Shown: one piece after another, positions 1-9,007 of the stretch
Layout: each line of letters opens with the position of its first letter
Position numbering within the stretch: the stretch's first letter is position 1
NCBI GenBank assembly: GCA_938038445.1
Contig: CALHRZ010000003.1
Location: 62,001 to 126,000 of the forward strand
DNA length: 64,000 nucleotides
DNA from: an uncultured bacterium
Lineage (GTDB): Bacteria > Verrucomicrobiota > Kiritimatiellia > CAIKKV01
Direction: 5' to 3'
The notes under the pieces: model-generated
The model's database searches: none
Told to the model about the DNA's origin: nothing
The model's input: the letters and a program-made list of their open reading frames with translations, nothing else
Program-made: the position numbers and the translations under genes

Positions 1-434
1 GTTCTCATGTGGAATGACCGATGGTATCGGATGGACGAAAAGACGCTGTCGCGAATTGCGAGGAAATACAATCGAATATGGCTGGTTTCCGCCCCCGAAA
101 AAAACGCGCATCCTGGTCACACTTTAAAAAAGGGGGTTCGCGCGTTCCAGCCGCACTATCCCATTACGCAGCACCGGACTACGATTACGAAAATTCATTT
201 GATCAACGTCAGCAAGTCCCCCCCTTGAAAAAATCGTTGGGGTTTAGTGTGGAAGAAGGAGGGGGGGGAAAGAGTAGGGAATTGAGCTTCGGGGGTTCCC
301 TTGAGGAGTCCCGTTTCGCGTTTTGCAGTGCAAAGGTTCCTTCCGTTTTTTGCATTGGGGGCGTGGTTTTCATCGGGGTTGACAGTGAAATGGGAAGGGG
401 TTAACCTGTTGGGAGACGGGGAGCGAGGCTCGCC
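1..434. other. Intergenic region before the nuclease gene
   Basis: I see no convincing gene here. Frames that stay open on both strands have arginine/proline-rich compositions typical of non-coding GC-rich sequence. A short perfect inverted repeat, TTTGCA-G-TGCAAA, lies at 322-334 and could be a protein-binding site, although nothing else supports that. A good sigma-70-type promoter for the downstream gene sits at 379-407. No DnaA-box cluster was found, so nothing marks this as an origin despite the rpmH-rnpA neighbourhood. Confidence 0.5.
379..407 (+). promoter_or_regulatory. Sigma-70-type promoter for the nuclease gene
   Basis: The -35 box TTGACA (379-384) matches consensus. A 17-nt spacer leads to TAACCT (402-407). 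Transcription would begin near 414, just before a GGGGAG Shine-Dalgarno-like stretch and the ATG at 435. The call rests on pattern only. Confidence 0.5.
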
Positions 435-1118
435 ATGGGGCATGTATACAGATGGGGGATGGCCGCATGGATTGTGGTGGCTTTTTCGATTTCTGGGATT
501 GCTGAGCCCGTCCGTGGGCGGGTGATCCACGTGGCGGATGGCGACACGCTGACCGTGCTTTGGAATGGGGAACCCCGTGTGATCCGTATTCAAGGGATTG
601 ATGCGCCGGAGACGGGGCAGCCTTTTGGAGCAAAAGCGGCATGGGTGCTGAAGGCGCTGGTGTTGGACCGCACGGTGACGCTTCGGCCCTATGAGCACGA
701 TCGGTATGGCCGGATGATTGCCGATGTGGAATCTGGCGGAAGGAATGTGGCCCTTGCGTTGGTCGAGCAAGGGTTGGCCTATCATTACACCCGCTATTCG
801 AGCGATTCGGCGCTTGCCGTGGCGGAGCAGAAGGCCCGACAGGCGCGGGTGGGGTTGTGGAGTCAGGCTTCTCCGATTCCACCCTGGGAATATCGAGAAC
901 AGCAGCGAACGATTACCGCGACAAGGGAAGGGGATCACTCGTCGGGGATGGTCATTCAGTGGGGCGTTCCGGTCGGGGGGGCCTCGTGGGAGTCCAAATT
1001 GGGATCCTTTCCGGCTCCCTCTGCAGGCAAAGAGGTTTTTGTGCGGGGCTATTATCGGAAGGACGGAACCCACGTGAAGCCCCATTGGCGTTACAATCCG
1101 GGTCATAAAAAGGACTAA
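435..1118 (+). CDS. Secreted thermonuclease-like (SNase) nuclease
   Basis: This 227-residue protein belongs to the staphylococcal nuclease family, which hydrolyses DNA and RNA phosphodiester bonds using calcium. The first 25 residues form a short basic stretch and a hydrophobic segment (AAWIVVAFSISG) consistent with a signal peptide, so it probably acts in the periplasm or outside. The SNase core follows from about residue 28: VADGDTLTV, IRIQGIDAPE, the YEHDRYGRMIADV block with its catalytic Arg and Asp, and GLAYHY. About 70 residues after the core are unassigned. The ATG at 435 is chosen because a GGGGAG stretch precedes it; the ATG at 459 would also leave an intact signal sequence. The gene stands alone in front of rpmH. 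Confidence 0.85.
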   Translation: MGHVYRWGMAAWIVVAFSISGIAEPVRGRVIHVADGDTLTVLWNGEPRVIRIQGIDAPETGQPFGAKAAWVLKALVLDRTVTLRPYEHDRYGRMIADVESGGRNVALALVEQGLAYHYTRYSSDSALAVAEQKARQARVGLWSQASPIPPWEYREQQRTITATREGDHSSGMVIQWGVPVGGASWESKLGSFPAPSAGKEVFVRGYYRKDGTHVKPHWRYNPGHKKD

Positions 1119-1213
1119 CCGTTGTTGTCTTTCGGTCCTTGCCACGTGAACGGGGCCAGTACGATCGGGTGGGGAATAACGGCCGGGAGGCAGTCTTTTC
1201 GTCGTGTTTGGAG

Positions 1214-1243
1214 TTGACGGGCCGGTCCCATGTGGGGTACCCT
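1214..1243 (+). promoter_or_regulatory. Probable rpmH promoter
   Basis: TTGACG (1214-1219) and TACCCT (1238-1243) are separated by 18 nt, about 40 nt upstream of the rpmH start. The -35 box is strong and the -10 box weak. This would drive rpmH-rnpA-yidD-yidC. Confidence 0.4.
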
Positions 1244-1283
1244 TTTCGACTCTTGGCAAAAGATTCTCGGAAAGGATTCCTTT

Positions 1284-1418
1284 ATGAAACGAACGTATCA
1301 GCCTCACAAAAAGAAACGGCAACGCAAAATCGGATTTCGGGCTCGAATGCGAACGGCCGATGGCCGCAAAGTATTGGCTCGCCGCCGCCGGAAGGGGCGG
1401 AAACGGCTGACCATCTGA
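1284..1418 (+). CDS. rpmH: 50S ribosomal protein L34
   Basis: The gene encodes the 44-residue L34 protein of the large ribosomal subunit. The sequence opens with [15 protein letters not shown] and ends in an arginine/lysine-rich tail, matching the family in both length and motif. The ATG at 1284 is preceded by GGAAAGG. An ATG upstream in the same frame (1230) would add 18 residues that L34 never carries, so it was rejected. It heads the conserved rpmH-rnpA-yidD-yidC order. Confidence 0.97.
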   Translation: MKRTYQPHKKKRQRKIGFRARMRTADGRKVLARRRRKGRKRLTI

Positions 1419-1483
1419 GGGCGTATCCCGTGGAACGGGAACGGCCGGTGGTTCGTGAGGGGTTGGGCGGGGGGTTTCCTGGG

Positions 1484-1858
1484 GTGAGGGAGGAGAAGGA
1501 CGAACGGCTAAGGCGTTCCCAGCGTGTGATTCGATCAGCGGATTTCGAAAAGATTTTTTCGGGAGGGCAACGATATGGTGGAAGGTATTTGACGCTGTGG
1601 GTTTGGAGAGGACCGGAAGCGGCTCTTCGAGCGGGAGTGGTGGCCAGCCGGAAAGTGGGGGGTGCGGTGCAACGCAATCGAGCGAAAAGGATGATGAGGG
1701 AAATCTGGCGACGTAACAGATCCCGTTTTGTGCTGCGGGTGGACGTCGTTCTTTCCGCTCGATCGGAAGCGCTTGTGGCGGGTTATCGGGCGGTGGCAGA
1801 GGATTTTCTTCGTTTGGCGGCGCGTGCGGGCCTTTGTTCTTTTACGGGGAACCGATGA
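1484..1858 (+). CDS. rnpA: Ribonuclease P protein component
   Basis: RnpA is the basic protein cofactor of RNase P, which trims the 5' leader from pre-tRNAs. The characteristic signature RNRAKRMMREIWR lies at about residues 67-79, followed by a DVVLSARS segment that ends the RNR fold. No ATG lies in the right place, so a GTG start is needed. GTG 1484 gives 124 residues, close to the usual 110-130, and starts just before the expected RLRRSQRVIRSADFEKIF opening. GTG 1430 or 1448 would add an atypical tail. The stop overlaps the yidD start (ATGA), so the two are probably translationally coupled. Confidence 0.9.
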   Translation: MREEKDERLRRSQRVIRSADFEKIFSGGQRYGGRYLTLWVWRGPEAALRAGVVASRKVGGAVQRNRAKRMMREIWRRNRSRFVLRVDVVLSARSEALVAGYRAVAEDFLRLAARAGLCSFTGNR

Positions 1859-2097
1859 TCGGCCGTTTTGTCATTTTTTTGGTGCGTCTTTATCAATGGA
1901 CGTTGTCTCCCTTTTTCAAGGGAGCATGCCGTTTTCAGCCTTCCTGTTCCGAATATTTCATTCAAGCGGTGAGTCTTCATGGCCTCTGGCGGGGAGTGCG
2001 ACTTGGAGTCGGGCGTCTGTTTCGTTGCCATCCGTTTGGACCCTCCGGATTGGATCCCGTGCCGCCACCTTCATCCACACCCGGGAGAACATTGTGA
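1855..2097 (+). CDS. yidD: Membrane protein insertion efficiency factor YidD
   Basis: YidD is a small membrane-associated protein that assists YidC-dependent insertion. The 80-residue product has the family signature: an N-terminal amphipathic/hydrophobic helix (IGRFVIFLVRLYQ), then LSPFF-KGACRFQPSCSEYFIQAV with its conserved cysteines, and a C-terminal RCHPFGPSGLDPVP. The ATG at 1855 overlaps the rnpA stop. The stop (2095-2097) overlaps the GTG start of yidC at 2094. This coupling fits the conserved operon. Confidence 0.95.
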   Translation: MIGRFVIFLVRLYQWTLSPFFKGACRFQPSCSEYFIQAVSLHGLWRGVRLGVGRLFRCHPFGPSGLDPVPPPSSTPGRTL

Positions 2098-4007
2098 CTG
2101 TAAAGCGTTGGACACGATCGGATTTTATCATCATGGGCATTCTCTTTGCGCTGCTGATCGCATGGGGCCCGCTTGTTCAATGGTGGATGGGGAGTTCGCC
2201 ACAGTCCCCTGAACGGCCGGCGGAGGAGAAGGGTGGTCCATCGGCAGAATCGGCTGATTTTGGTGGGGACAGTTCCAAAACAGAACCGGCGTCCTCGGCG
2301 GATCTGTCTATGGGGGCGGCACTGCCTGTCCTTCAGGCACCTGTTCAAGTCACGGCGGAAGAGGCTGTTCTTCCGTCCGAAGTCTCGGTTGCCGACCGGA
2401 CGATTTCGGAAAATCTTTGGGTGCTGAGCAACGAATTGGTCCGGGTAGCCGTGAGTCGGATTGGGGCGGGTGTTGTCTGGGTCGAGATGATACCGTACCC
2501 GGAATCTCCGGACCGTCCGGACCGTTCGTTGCGGCTGGATTTTTGCGATGAACCCGCCCTGTCGTTATCTCCGCCGGTGCGAGGTAATGGCCGTCGGTTC
2601 GCCTTTGATGAGGCTTTTGCATTCGAGGGGGAGTGGCTTGAGGAAGGGCGTTCGGTTCGGCTCCATCTTACGGATTCCCAGGGGCTACGCTTGGAGCGGA
2701 CATTGACACTGGAGGAAGGGTATCAGATTGTTTTGAAGGACCGATTTGTGAACACGGGTTCCGGGACGATTGTGGTGCCGGAGCATGGGTTGCGGGTGGG
2801 ACCTTTGGGGGGGGCCGGGGCGATGGCCGATGCGCGCCAGGGGTACTATCTGGGTGTGGACACTCTTTCGTCCAGCGGGGGGGCGGATGTTCATCACTGG
2901 GGGGGCGGCGGCTTTTTCAGTCGGACTCCGCGATTGGCTCAATTTTTCCAGCCTCCGGAACGGCGCGGGGGGGGGTGTGAGTCGTTCAAGCCTCCGCTTC
3001 GCGAACCGTTGCCCCGGGAAATCCGGCATGGGGTGAGGGATCGGACGGACTGGTTGGCGGCCAAGAACAAGTTTTTCACGCAGATTTTGGTTCCGCGGGA
3101 AGGGTCGGCGGGATTTGTGCTTCGGGCGGAGCGTATTGTTCCTCCGACGGAGGATCCGGGACAACCTTCGACGTGGATGAAGGCGCCGGTGATCGCACGG
3201 GTGGCGGCGGAGATGACGCGCGACGGAGCCGAATTGCCGCCGGGTGGGGAGGCGGTGATGACGGCGACCTATTACGCCGGACCGAAGGAGTATCGGCGCA
3301 TCGCGGATATGGGAAATCGGATTGTGGAGATCATGGAGTTCGGACGGCTACGTCCCTTGTGCCGGCTTTTGTTGGTGACGTTGAATGCGCTGTATGCGGT
3401 GATACCCAACTATGGGGTGGCGATCATTCTGCTGACGCTTCTCTTGCGGTTGATTTTTTGGCCGATTACCCACAAGAGCACCGAGAGCATGCGCAAAATG
3501 CAGGAAATCCAGCCCCTTTTGACCGAGATCCGCGAACGGTATAAGGGGAAACCCCAGAAGATCCAGGAAGAAACCATGCGGATTTATCGTGAACACAAGG
3601 TCAACCCGATGGGGGGCTGTTTGCCGATGTTGATCCAGATTCCGGTTTTTATTGCGCTTTTTAACGTCTTACGGAGTGCGGTGGAACTTCGGTACGCCTC
3701 GTTCTTGTGGGTTCGGGATTTGAGTGAACCCGAAAATTTGTTCGCGGGCCAGTTGCCGTTTGGTTCGGGGTTGAATGTTTTGCCGCTCATCATGACGGCG
3801 ACCTCCATTTGGCAGAGTCATCTTTCTCCGGGCGGCGGCGATCCCGCGCAGCAGCGGATGATGACGTGGATGATGCCCTTGATGATGTTATTCATCTTTT
3901 ACAACATGCCGTCGGCCTTGGTGCTGTACTGGACAGCGAACCAGGTGATCATGATCGTTCAAATGCTCTGGCAGAAGCGGCTCAAAGAAGCGCGAAGTCG
4001 GAGCTAA
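2094..4007 (+). CDS. yidC: Membrane protein insertase YidC (Oxa1 family)
   Basis: YidC inserts proteins into the inner membrane, alone or with SecYEG. The 637-residue product has the Gram-negative layout. An N-terminal membrane helix is followed by a large periplasmic domain (about residues 60-400). The conserved insertase core comes after it, with helices around LNALYAVIPNYGVAIILLTLLLRL and the signature NPMGGCLPMLIQIPVFIALF. The GTG at 2094 is chosen because GGGAG lies 6 nt upstream and it overlaps the yidD stop; longer in-frame extensions would run through rnpA/yidD. A basic C-terminus (QKRLKEARSRS) follows the last helix. Confidence 0.96.
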   Translation: MTVKRWTRSDFIIMGILFALLIAWGPLVQWWMGSSPQSPERPAEEKGGPSAESADFGGDSSKTEPASSADLSMGAALPVLQAPVQVTAEEAVLPSEVSVADRTISENLWVLSNELVRVAVSRIGAGVVWVEMIPYPESPDRPDRSLRLDFCDEPALSLSPPVRGNGRRFAFDEAFAFEGEWLEEGRSVRLHLTDSQGLRLERTLTLEEGYQIVLKDRFVNTGSGTIVVPEHGLRVGPLGGAGAMADARQGYYLGVDTLSSSGGADVHHWGGGGFFSRTPRLAQFFQPPERRGGGCESFKPPLREPLPREIRHGVRDRTDWLAAKNKFFTQILVPREGSAGFVLRAERIVPPTEDPGQPSTWMKAPVIARVAAEMTRDGAELPPGGEAVMTATYYAGPKEYRRIADMGNRIVEIMEFGRLRPLCRLLLVTLNALYAVIPNYGVAIILLTLLLRLIFWPITHKSTESMRKMQEIQPLLTEIRERYKGKPQKIQEETMRIYREHKVNPMGGCLPMLIQIPVFIALFNVLRSAVELRYASFLWVRDLSEPENLFAGQLPFGSGLNVLPLIMTATSIWQSHLSPGGGDPAQQRMMTWMMPLMMLFIFYNMPSALVLYWTANQVIMIVQMLWQKRLKEARSRS

Positions 4008-4020
4008 GGAGCCAGGGCGC

Positions 4021-4674
4021 ATGAGCATCGAACGCGTGTTCGTCTGGGCGGGGTTGGGAGCGGCGGCGTATTTGATGGGATCGGTCCCTTTTGGCCTTTT
4101 AATCGGTCGTTTCCGTGGAGTGGATGTTCGAACCTTGGGAAGCCGGAACATCGGGGCGACGAACGTGTTTCGAACCGTGGGCAAACGGTGGGGACTTCTT
4201 ACGTTCCTTTTGGATGCGGCGAAGGGGTTTGTTCCGGCGTTTTTCTTTCCACGTCTTCTGGCGCGATGGGTGCCGGCGCCGGTGGACGGGTGGGACGCGT
4301 TATCGGGCGTTTTGTTTATGGCGCTGGCGCTGGCGGGGCACACGTGGCCGGTATGGCTTCGGTTTCGAGGAGGCAAAGGGGTAGCAACAGGGGCTGGGGG
4401 GCTGCTGGGCGTTGCGCCGCTGGCGGTGGGGATTGGATTTGCGGTTTGGGTTGTCGTATTTATTCTCTGGCGGACCGTTTCGCTTGCTTCCCTTTGCGCG
4501 ACGGCGGCGGTGTGCGTGAGCGGATGGGTATTCGAGCGCGAGGGAGGAATTCTGCTGCCGGCATTGCTGACGCTGATGGGGGTCCTCGTCGTTGTGCGGC
4601 ATCGGGACAACATTCGCCGACTTTGGCAAGGGACGGAAAATCGGATCGCGTATCGCCGGCGGGGGTCGTCATGA
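4021..4674 (+). CDS. plsY: Glycerol-3-phosphate acyltransferase PlsY
   Basis: PlsY transfers an acyl group from acyl-phosphate to glycerol-3-phosphate, the first step of phospholipid synthesis, in the inner membrane. The 217-residue product has the signature loops: GSVPFGLLIGR, GSRNIGATNVFRTVG and the later HTWPVWLRFRGGKGVATG. Several hydrophobic helices lie between them. It sits 13 nt after yidC, and its stop overlaps the gpsA start (ATGA). The pair therefore makes the substrate and then acylates it. Confidence 0.96.
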   Translation: MSIERVFVWAGLGAAAYLMGSVPFGLLIGRFRGVDVRTLGSRNIGATNVFRTVGKRWGLLTFLLDAAKGFVPAFFFPRLLARWVPAPVDGWDALSGVLFMALALAGHTWPVWLRFRGGKGVATGAGGLLGVAPLAVGIGFAVWVVVFILWRTVSLASLCATAAVCVSGWVFEREGGILLPALLTLMGVLVVVRHRDNIRRLWQGTENRIAYRRRGSS

Positions 4675-5663
4675 GGACGGCGGTCATTGGCGATGGGGGG
4701 TGGGGAACGGCGCTTGCCCTGTTGCTCCTCGAAAACGGGCATTCCGTGATTGTGTGGAGTCCGTTTCCCGAGTATGCCGAAACCGTTCGGAAGGAGCGAA
4801 CCAATTCCCTTTATTTACCGGGGGTGACGCTTCCTGAAGAGTTGGCGATCACGGGGGATCCAGCGGAGGCGGCGGCTGGTGCGGAGGCGGTTATTCTGGC
4901 CGTTCCCTCCCGTTATTTTGCCGGCGTGTTGGAGAAATTTCGAGGACAGTTCCGGCCGGACATTCTGGCCGTCAGTGTGGCGAAGGGGTTTGACCCGGCG
5001 ACGGGTCGTCGGCTGAGCGAGACGGCGGAGGCGGTGCTGGGTTTTTCGGCGGTGGTGGCGCTTTCGGGTCCGAGTCATGCGGAGGAAGTTGCTCGAGAAC
5101 TTCCGACGGCGGTGGTTGCGGCGTGCCGGGATCGGGCGCGGGCGGAAGGGGTTCAACAGCTTTTGATGAATCGCCGGTTTCGCGTGTATACCTCGGAGGA
5201 TACGGTGGGGGTGGAGATGGGAGGGGCGCTCAAAAATGTCGTGGCGCTGGCGGTGGGGATTTGCGACGGGTTGGAACTGGGCGACAATGCCCGTGCTGCT
5301 TTGATCACGCGGGGGCTTGCGGAGATGACGCGGTTGGGCGTGGCGTGTGGCGCCGAGGCGGCGACTTTTGCGGGGTTAAGTGGGCTGGGGGATCTGGTTG
5401 TAACCTGTACGAGCCGCTGGAGCCGGAATCATCGTGTGGGCGAACGATTGGGGCAAGGGGAGCCGCTGGAGAAGATTGTCGCCGGAATGAAACAGGTGGC
5501 GGAGGGGATTCCGACCTGTCCGACGGCCCTCAAACTGGCGCGAAATCGGGGTGTCGAAACGCCTGTGATCCGGGAGGTTCATGCAATTTTATTTGAAGGG
5601 CGCAGACCGGACGACGTGCTGGCGTTGTTCATGGCGCGTCCCGGGAAACCGGAACGGCTTTGA
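4671..5663 (+). CDS. gpsA: Glycerol-3-phosphate dehydrogenase [NAD(P)+]
   Basis: GpsA reduces dihydroxyacetone phosphate to sn-glycerol-3-phosphate for phospholipid synthesis. The 330-residue product starts with the nucleotide-binding motif VIGDGGWGTALA. It carries the conserved SGPSHAEEVA block, the GGALKNVVALAVGICDGL substrate-binding helix with its catalytic lysine, and GLSGLGDLVVTCTS. The ATG at 4671 overlaps the plsY stop; upstream in-frame codons lie inside plsY and were discarded. In the nucleotide-binding motif, the usual GAGxxGTA is GDGGWGTA, which is tolerated in the family. Confidence 0.96.
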   Translation: MRTAVIGDGGWGTALALLLLENGHSVIVWSPFPEYAETVRKERTNSLYLPGVTLPEELAITGDPAEAAAGAEAVILAVPSRYFAGVLEKFRGQFRPDILAVSVAKGFDPATGRRLSETAEAVLGFSAVVALSGPSHAEEVARELPTAVVAACRDRARAEGVQQLLMNRRFRVYTSEDTVGVEMGGALKNVVALAVGICDGLELGDNARAALITRGLAEMTRLGVACGAEAATFAGLSGLGDLVVTCTSRWSRNHRVGERLGQGEPLEKIVAGMKQVAEGIPTCPTALKLARNRGVETPVIREVHAILFEGRRPDDVLALFMARPGKPERL

Positions 5664-5684
5664 GGGGAATCAGGGCGGTTCCGT

Positions 5685-6878
5685 TTACGATAGGGGGATG
5701 CGGGGGCCGGGAGCGAGCCAGGGGGCGAGACCGGTTTCCGAAGGGAGGAGGAACCGGTCAAAACAGGCATCGAGGATTTCGTTCATGTTGCGGAGAGCGA
5801 TTTGTTTCTCGCCCGGTTCCGGTTCGAGTTCAAGGATTTGATCAAGGGGGGCCATATGAATGGAAGCGTTTTGGAATGCGCCACTGACAGCTCGGGTCTG
5901 CATCAGGGCCTGGTCGAGGGTACAGACGGGAACCGGGTCGCCGTTGAGCGCGCGGGCCACCGACTCAAAGGGATTGGCCGGGCGTGTTTCCGCATCGCGG
6001 GTTTCAAGGGGACGCCCTGGTTGGTGAATGGTCCAACCGAACCGGTTTCCTCCTCGTTGTGTGGTGATCGTTCCGCGTTCGCATTCGATTCGGAAAAGGG
6101 GGCCTTTTAGCGTTTGGCAGGCATGGGAGGCGGCGAAGAGGATTTCGACGCCTTCGCGGGTTTCGATGCGCAAGGCGGTTGTATCGGCGGACTCGATGGG
6201 ATAGGCGCGTGCCAGTTCGGCCCTCACGGCGATCGGCAGTGCGGAGGACGCTTCGGCAGCTCCGGCCCAGAAGAGGGCGAGGTTGAGGTAATGGGCGCAG
6301 GCATTGTTAACGGGAGAATCGAAGGTCCAGACGCCGGAGACCCGAAGTTTTCCGGCCCAGTTGTTTCGGGCGTAGTAGGAGGCGCGACGGGGCCAGGCGG
6401 CCATGACGGCGATGCGTTGTACAGCCCCTAGTTGGCCGCTCAGCAGTAGACGTTTAAGGGACCAAGCCGGCGGCTGGAAGAGGTCCTGGTAGCCGATGAA
6501 GAGGCGGCCGAGGGCTTGGCGGGCGGCATTGGCAAGGGCAAGGCCGTCGGCGATATCTCCGGCGACTGGTTTCTCCAGATAGACGTGGAAGCCCGCTTCC
6601 AGTGCGCGGGAGGCGAAGGGAACGTGAAGGGGAATTCCGACGGGGAGGGTCAGAACGTCCACCTCGGAGCGGAGTTTGAGAAGGGTTTCAAAATCGGGCA
6701 GGAGGCGGACGCCTTTTTGTTCGAGTTGTGCGGCATAGGCTTCATCGAGATGGCGGGCGTGGGCAACGGCCACAGGGAACCGGATGGGGAAGCCCGAATC
6801 GAGCAGTTCGAGAAGCCAATGGATGTGGACTCGGGAAAAGCCGTGGATGCCGACGACGCCGAACGAGAGGGTTTTCAT
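5685..6878 (-). CDS. Gfo/Idh/MocA family oxidoreductase
   Basis: This is a 397-residue NAD(P)-dependent sugar-type oxidoreductase. The N-terminal Rossmann region includes FGVVGIHGFSRVHI and a later EKPVAGD block (lysine of the EKP motif), followed by the alpha/beta substrate domain. The substrate cannot be read from sequence. It is transcribed away from the phnW operon and converges on gpsA with only 21 nt between the stops. Its promoter lies only 10 nt upstream of the ATG and no Shine-Dalgarno sequence is visible, which suggests a nearly leaderless mRNA. Confidence 0.85.
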   Translation of the reverse strand: MKTLSFGVVGIHGFSRVHIHWLLELLDSGFPIRFPVAVAHARHLDEAYAAQLEQKGVRLLPDFETLLKLRSEVDVLTLPVGIPLHVPFASRALEAGFHVYLEKPVAGDIADGLALANAARQALGRLFIGYQDLFQPPAWSLKRLLLSGQLGAVQRIAVMAAWPRRASYYARNNWAGKLRVSGVWTFDSPVNNACAHYLNLALFWAGAAEASSALPIAVRAELARAYPIESADTTALRIETREGVEILFAASHACQTLKGPLFRIECERGTITTQRGGNRFGWTIHQPGRPLETRDAETRPANPFESVARALNGDPVPVCTLDQALMQTRAVSGAFQNASIHMAPLDQILELEPEPGEKQIALRNMNEILDACFDRFLLPSETGLAPWLAPGPRIPLS

Positions 6879-6888
6879 AACGAGAGGG

Positions 6889-6917
6889 GTTATAGCGAAT
6901 CAGGGTTCAGGTTGCAA
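6889..6917 (-). promoter_or_regulatory. Promoter of the Gfo/Idh/MocA gene (near-leaderless)
   Basis: On the minus strand TTGCAA (6912-6917) and TATAAC (6889-6894) are 17 nt apart. The -10 box ends 10 nt before the ATG at 6878, so the transcript would carry only about 3-4 nt of leader. Confidence 0.5.
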
Positions 6918-6979
6918 GGCGAACAATTTTCTCATGGAAGGCTGATGGAAGTCTAATTGGGCGCAACGATAGTTTGCGT

Positions 6980-8137
6980 ATGAGTCAGAATTTCATGGGA
7001 CGTGTTCGATTTTCCTGGAAGGATAAAGCGCTGTTTACGCCAGGGCCGTTGACGACAAGCCGGACCGTCAAGCAAGCGATGTTGTGCGATGTGGGTTCGC
7101 GCGACACCGCTTTTCTCGAGGTGATTCGGGATATTCGGGAGCGGCTTTGCCGTGTCGCGGGCATTTCGAGTTCTTCTTATACCGCGATCTTGATGCAGGG
7201 GAGCGGGACGTTCGGGCTTGAGGCGACCATTGGGTCGGTGATACCGGCTGGAGGAAAACTTTTGGTGGCCGTCAATGGGGCATATGGTCGTCGTTTGGTG
7301 CGCATTGCGGAAGTTTTGAAGATTCCCGTGACGGCCCTTGAGTGGCCCGAGGAGGAACCCGTGGATGCGGGGAGGGTGGAGGAGGCGTTGCGGGGCGATC
7401 GAAGCATTACGCATGTGGCGGTTGTCCATTGTGAAACGACGACGGGGCTGATCAATGATGTGGAGGCGGTGGGTGCCGTGGCCGCTCGGCAGAAACGCGT
7501 GTTTCTTGTTGATGCGATGAGTGCATTCGGGGCGATCGCGCTGGACTTTGAGAAAGCGGGAATCGCTTTTTTGGTGTCTTCCTCGAACAAATGTTTGGAG
7601 GGTGTACCGGGTTTTTCGTTTATTTTGGCGCGGAAAGAAGAGCTTGTGCGGTGCCGAGGGCGTGCCCGAAGTCTTTCGCTGGATTTGTTTGATCAATATG
7701 AAGGATTGGAACGGGATGGGCAATTTCGCTTCACGCCTCCGACCCATGCCATGCTGGCGTTTCAAAGGGCGTTGGAGGAGTTTGAAGCGGAGGGAGGGCA
7801 AGCGGCTCGGCTCGCGCGGTATGAGCGTAACCGGGACGTGGTGATGGAGGGGATGTTGGGGATGGGATTTCGGTCCTTTTTACGGCGGGAGAGACAGGGA
7901 CCCATCATTTCTTCGTTTTATTATCCACGGCATCCCCGGTTTGAGTTTCGCCGGTTTTATGATGCGCTGAGTCGAAGGGGATATTTGATCTATCCGGGGA
8001 AAGTGGCTCAGGCGGAATGTTTTCGGATCGGGCACATTGGGAGGTTAGAGGAGTCCGACATGGAGGGGCTTCTGGCCGCGATTCGGGAGGTCTTAGAGGA
8101 GTTGGGAATTTCGGTTCCGTTGACGGAGGATGCATGA
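6980..8137 (+). CDS. phnW: 2-aminoethylphosphonate-pyruvate transaminase
   Basis: PhnW moves the amino group of 2-aminoethylphosphonate (AEP) to pyruvate, giving phosphonoacetaldehyde and alanine. The PLP lysine is in SSSNKCLEG (Lys204). Other family features are LFTPGPLTTS, DVGSRD, GSGTFGLEA and CETTTGLIND. The 385-residue length is slightly above the usual 365-370. The ATG at 6980 is preferred; a TTG two codons earlier and an ATG at 6995 are alternatives, and no strong Shine-Dalgarno sequence separates them. The stop overlaps the phnX start (ATGA), which fits the two-step pathway. Confidence 0.93.
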   Translation: MSQNFMGRVRFSWKDKALFTPGPLTTSRTVKQAMLCDVGSRDTAFLEVIRDIRERLCRVAGISSSSYTAILMQGSGTFGLEATIGSVIPAGGKLLVAVNGAYGRRLVRIAEVLKIPVTALEWPEEEPVDAGRVEEALRGDRSITHVAVVHCETTTGLINDVEAVGAVAARQKRVFLVDAMSAFGAIALDFEKAGIAFLVSSSNKCLEGVPGFSFILARKEELVRCRGRARSLSLDLFDQYEGLERDGQFRFTPPTHAMLAFQRALEEFEAEGGQAARLARYERNRDVVMEGMLGMGFRSFLRRERQGPIISSFYYPRHPRFEFRRFYDALSRRGYLIYPGKVAQAECFRIGHIGRLEESDMEGLLAAIREVLEELGISVPLTEDA

Positions 8138-8949
8138 AGGGCATTGCAAACGGAAGAGGAGCTTTGGAACGGCCGATCCGGCTGATTGTCTGTGATTTAG
8201 CGGGCACGACGGTGGATTTTGGCAGTCGCGCGCCGGCGGGGGCTTTTGTTGAACTGTTTCGGCATGCCGGTGTGGAATGTTCGGAAGCGGAAGCGCGGGT
8301 TCCGATGGGGATGCACAAACGAGATCACATTCGGGAGATGTTGAAGCAGCCTGCCCTGGCCGAGCGTTGGCGTATCCGAATGGGGCGATCTTGGACGGAA
8401 GAAGACGTGGAACATTTGTATCAGCGTTTTCTCCCGTTGCAAACGGCATCGTTGTTGGCATTCAACCAAGTGATATCGTGCGCTTCGGAGGCGGTGGTCC
8501 AATGGCGGGCGGAGGGGAGGAAGGTGATGGCGACCACGGGTTATAACCGGGAAATGACGCGGTTGGTTGTGGAGGATGCTGCCCGCCAGGGGCTTGTGTT
8601 TGACGGGTACTGTTGCGCGGAGGATGTGGCGGCGGGCCGTCCTGCGCCCTGGATGATTTATCGGTGTATGGAGGCGAGCGGCATTTATCCGCCTTCCGCT
8701 GTGTTGGCCGTGGGCGATACGATTGCGGATATTGAGTCGGGGCGAAATGCAGGGGTTTGGACCGTGGGGGTGACACGGACTGGGAACATGCTGGGGGTTT
8801 CAGAGGAGGAAGCGGAAGGGATGGACGCTGAAGAGCGAAGGCGCCGGCTGGAACTTGCGGCGCTTAAGATGAAAGAAGCTGGGGCGCATATCGTGTGCGA
8901 GTCGCTGGGGGACCTTCCAGAGCTTTTACGCGAAATGGAATTGCGGTAA
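8134..8949 (+). CDS. phnX: Phosphonoacetaldehyde hydrolase (phosphonatase)
   Basis: PhnX splits the C-P bond of phosphonoacetaldehyde to acetaldehyde and phosphate. It is a HAD-superfamily enzyme that uses a Schiff-base lysine. The nucleophile aspartate is in [11 protein letters not shown] (Asp21). The Schiff-base lysine is in PMGMHKRDH (Lys62). The distal HAD motif is [15 protein letters not shown]. At 271 residues it has the family length. The ATG at 8134 overlaps the phnW stop. Together with phnW it lets the cell use AEP as a phosphorus, and possibly carbon and nitrogen, source. Confidence 0.95.
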   Translation: MKGIANGRGALERPIRLIVCDLAGTTVDFGSRAPAGAFVELFRHAGVECSEAEARVPMGMHKRDHIREMLKQPALAERWRIRMGRSWTEEDVEHLYQRFLPLQTASLLAFNQVISCASEAVVQWRAEGRKVMATTGYNREMTRLVVEDAARQGLVFDGYCCAEDVAAGRPAPWMIYRCMEASGIYPPSAVLAVGDTIADIESGRNAGVWTVGVTRTGNMLGVSEEEAEGMDAEERRRRLELAALKMKEAGAHIVCESLGDLPELLREMELR

Positions 8950-9007
8950 GGAGACGGTTCAACAAAGAGCGGACGAAAGAAAAGGAAACAGAAAAAGAGG
9001 AGAGACG

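Noticed and set aside
195..1322. Long minus-strand open frame opposite the nuclease gene
   Set aside because: Arginine/proline/histidine-rich sequence with no motif, antisense to a clear SNase gene; typical of GC-rich shadows.
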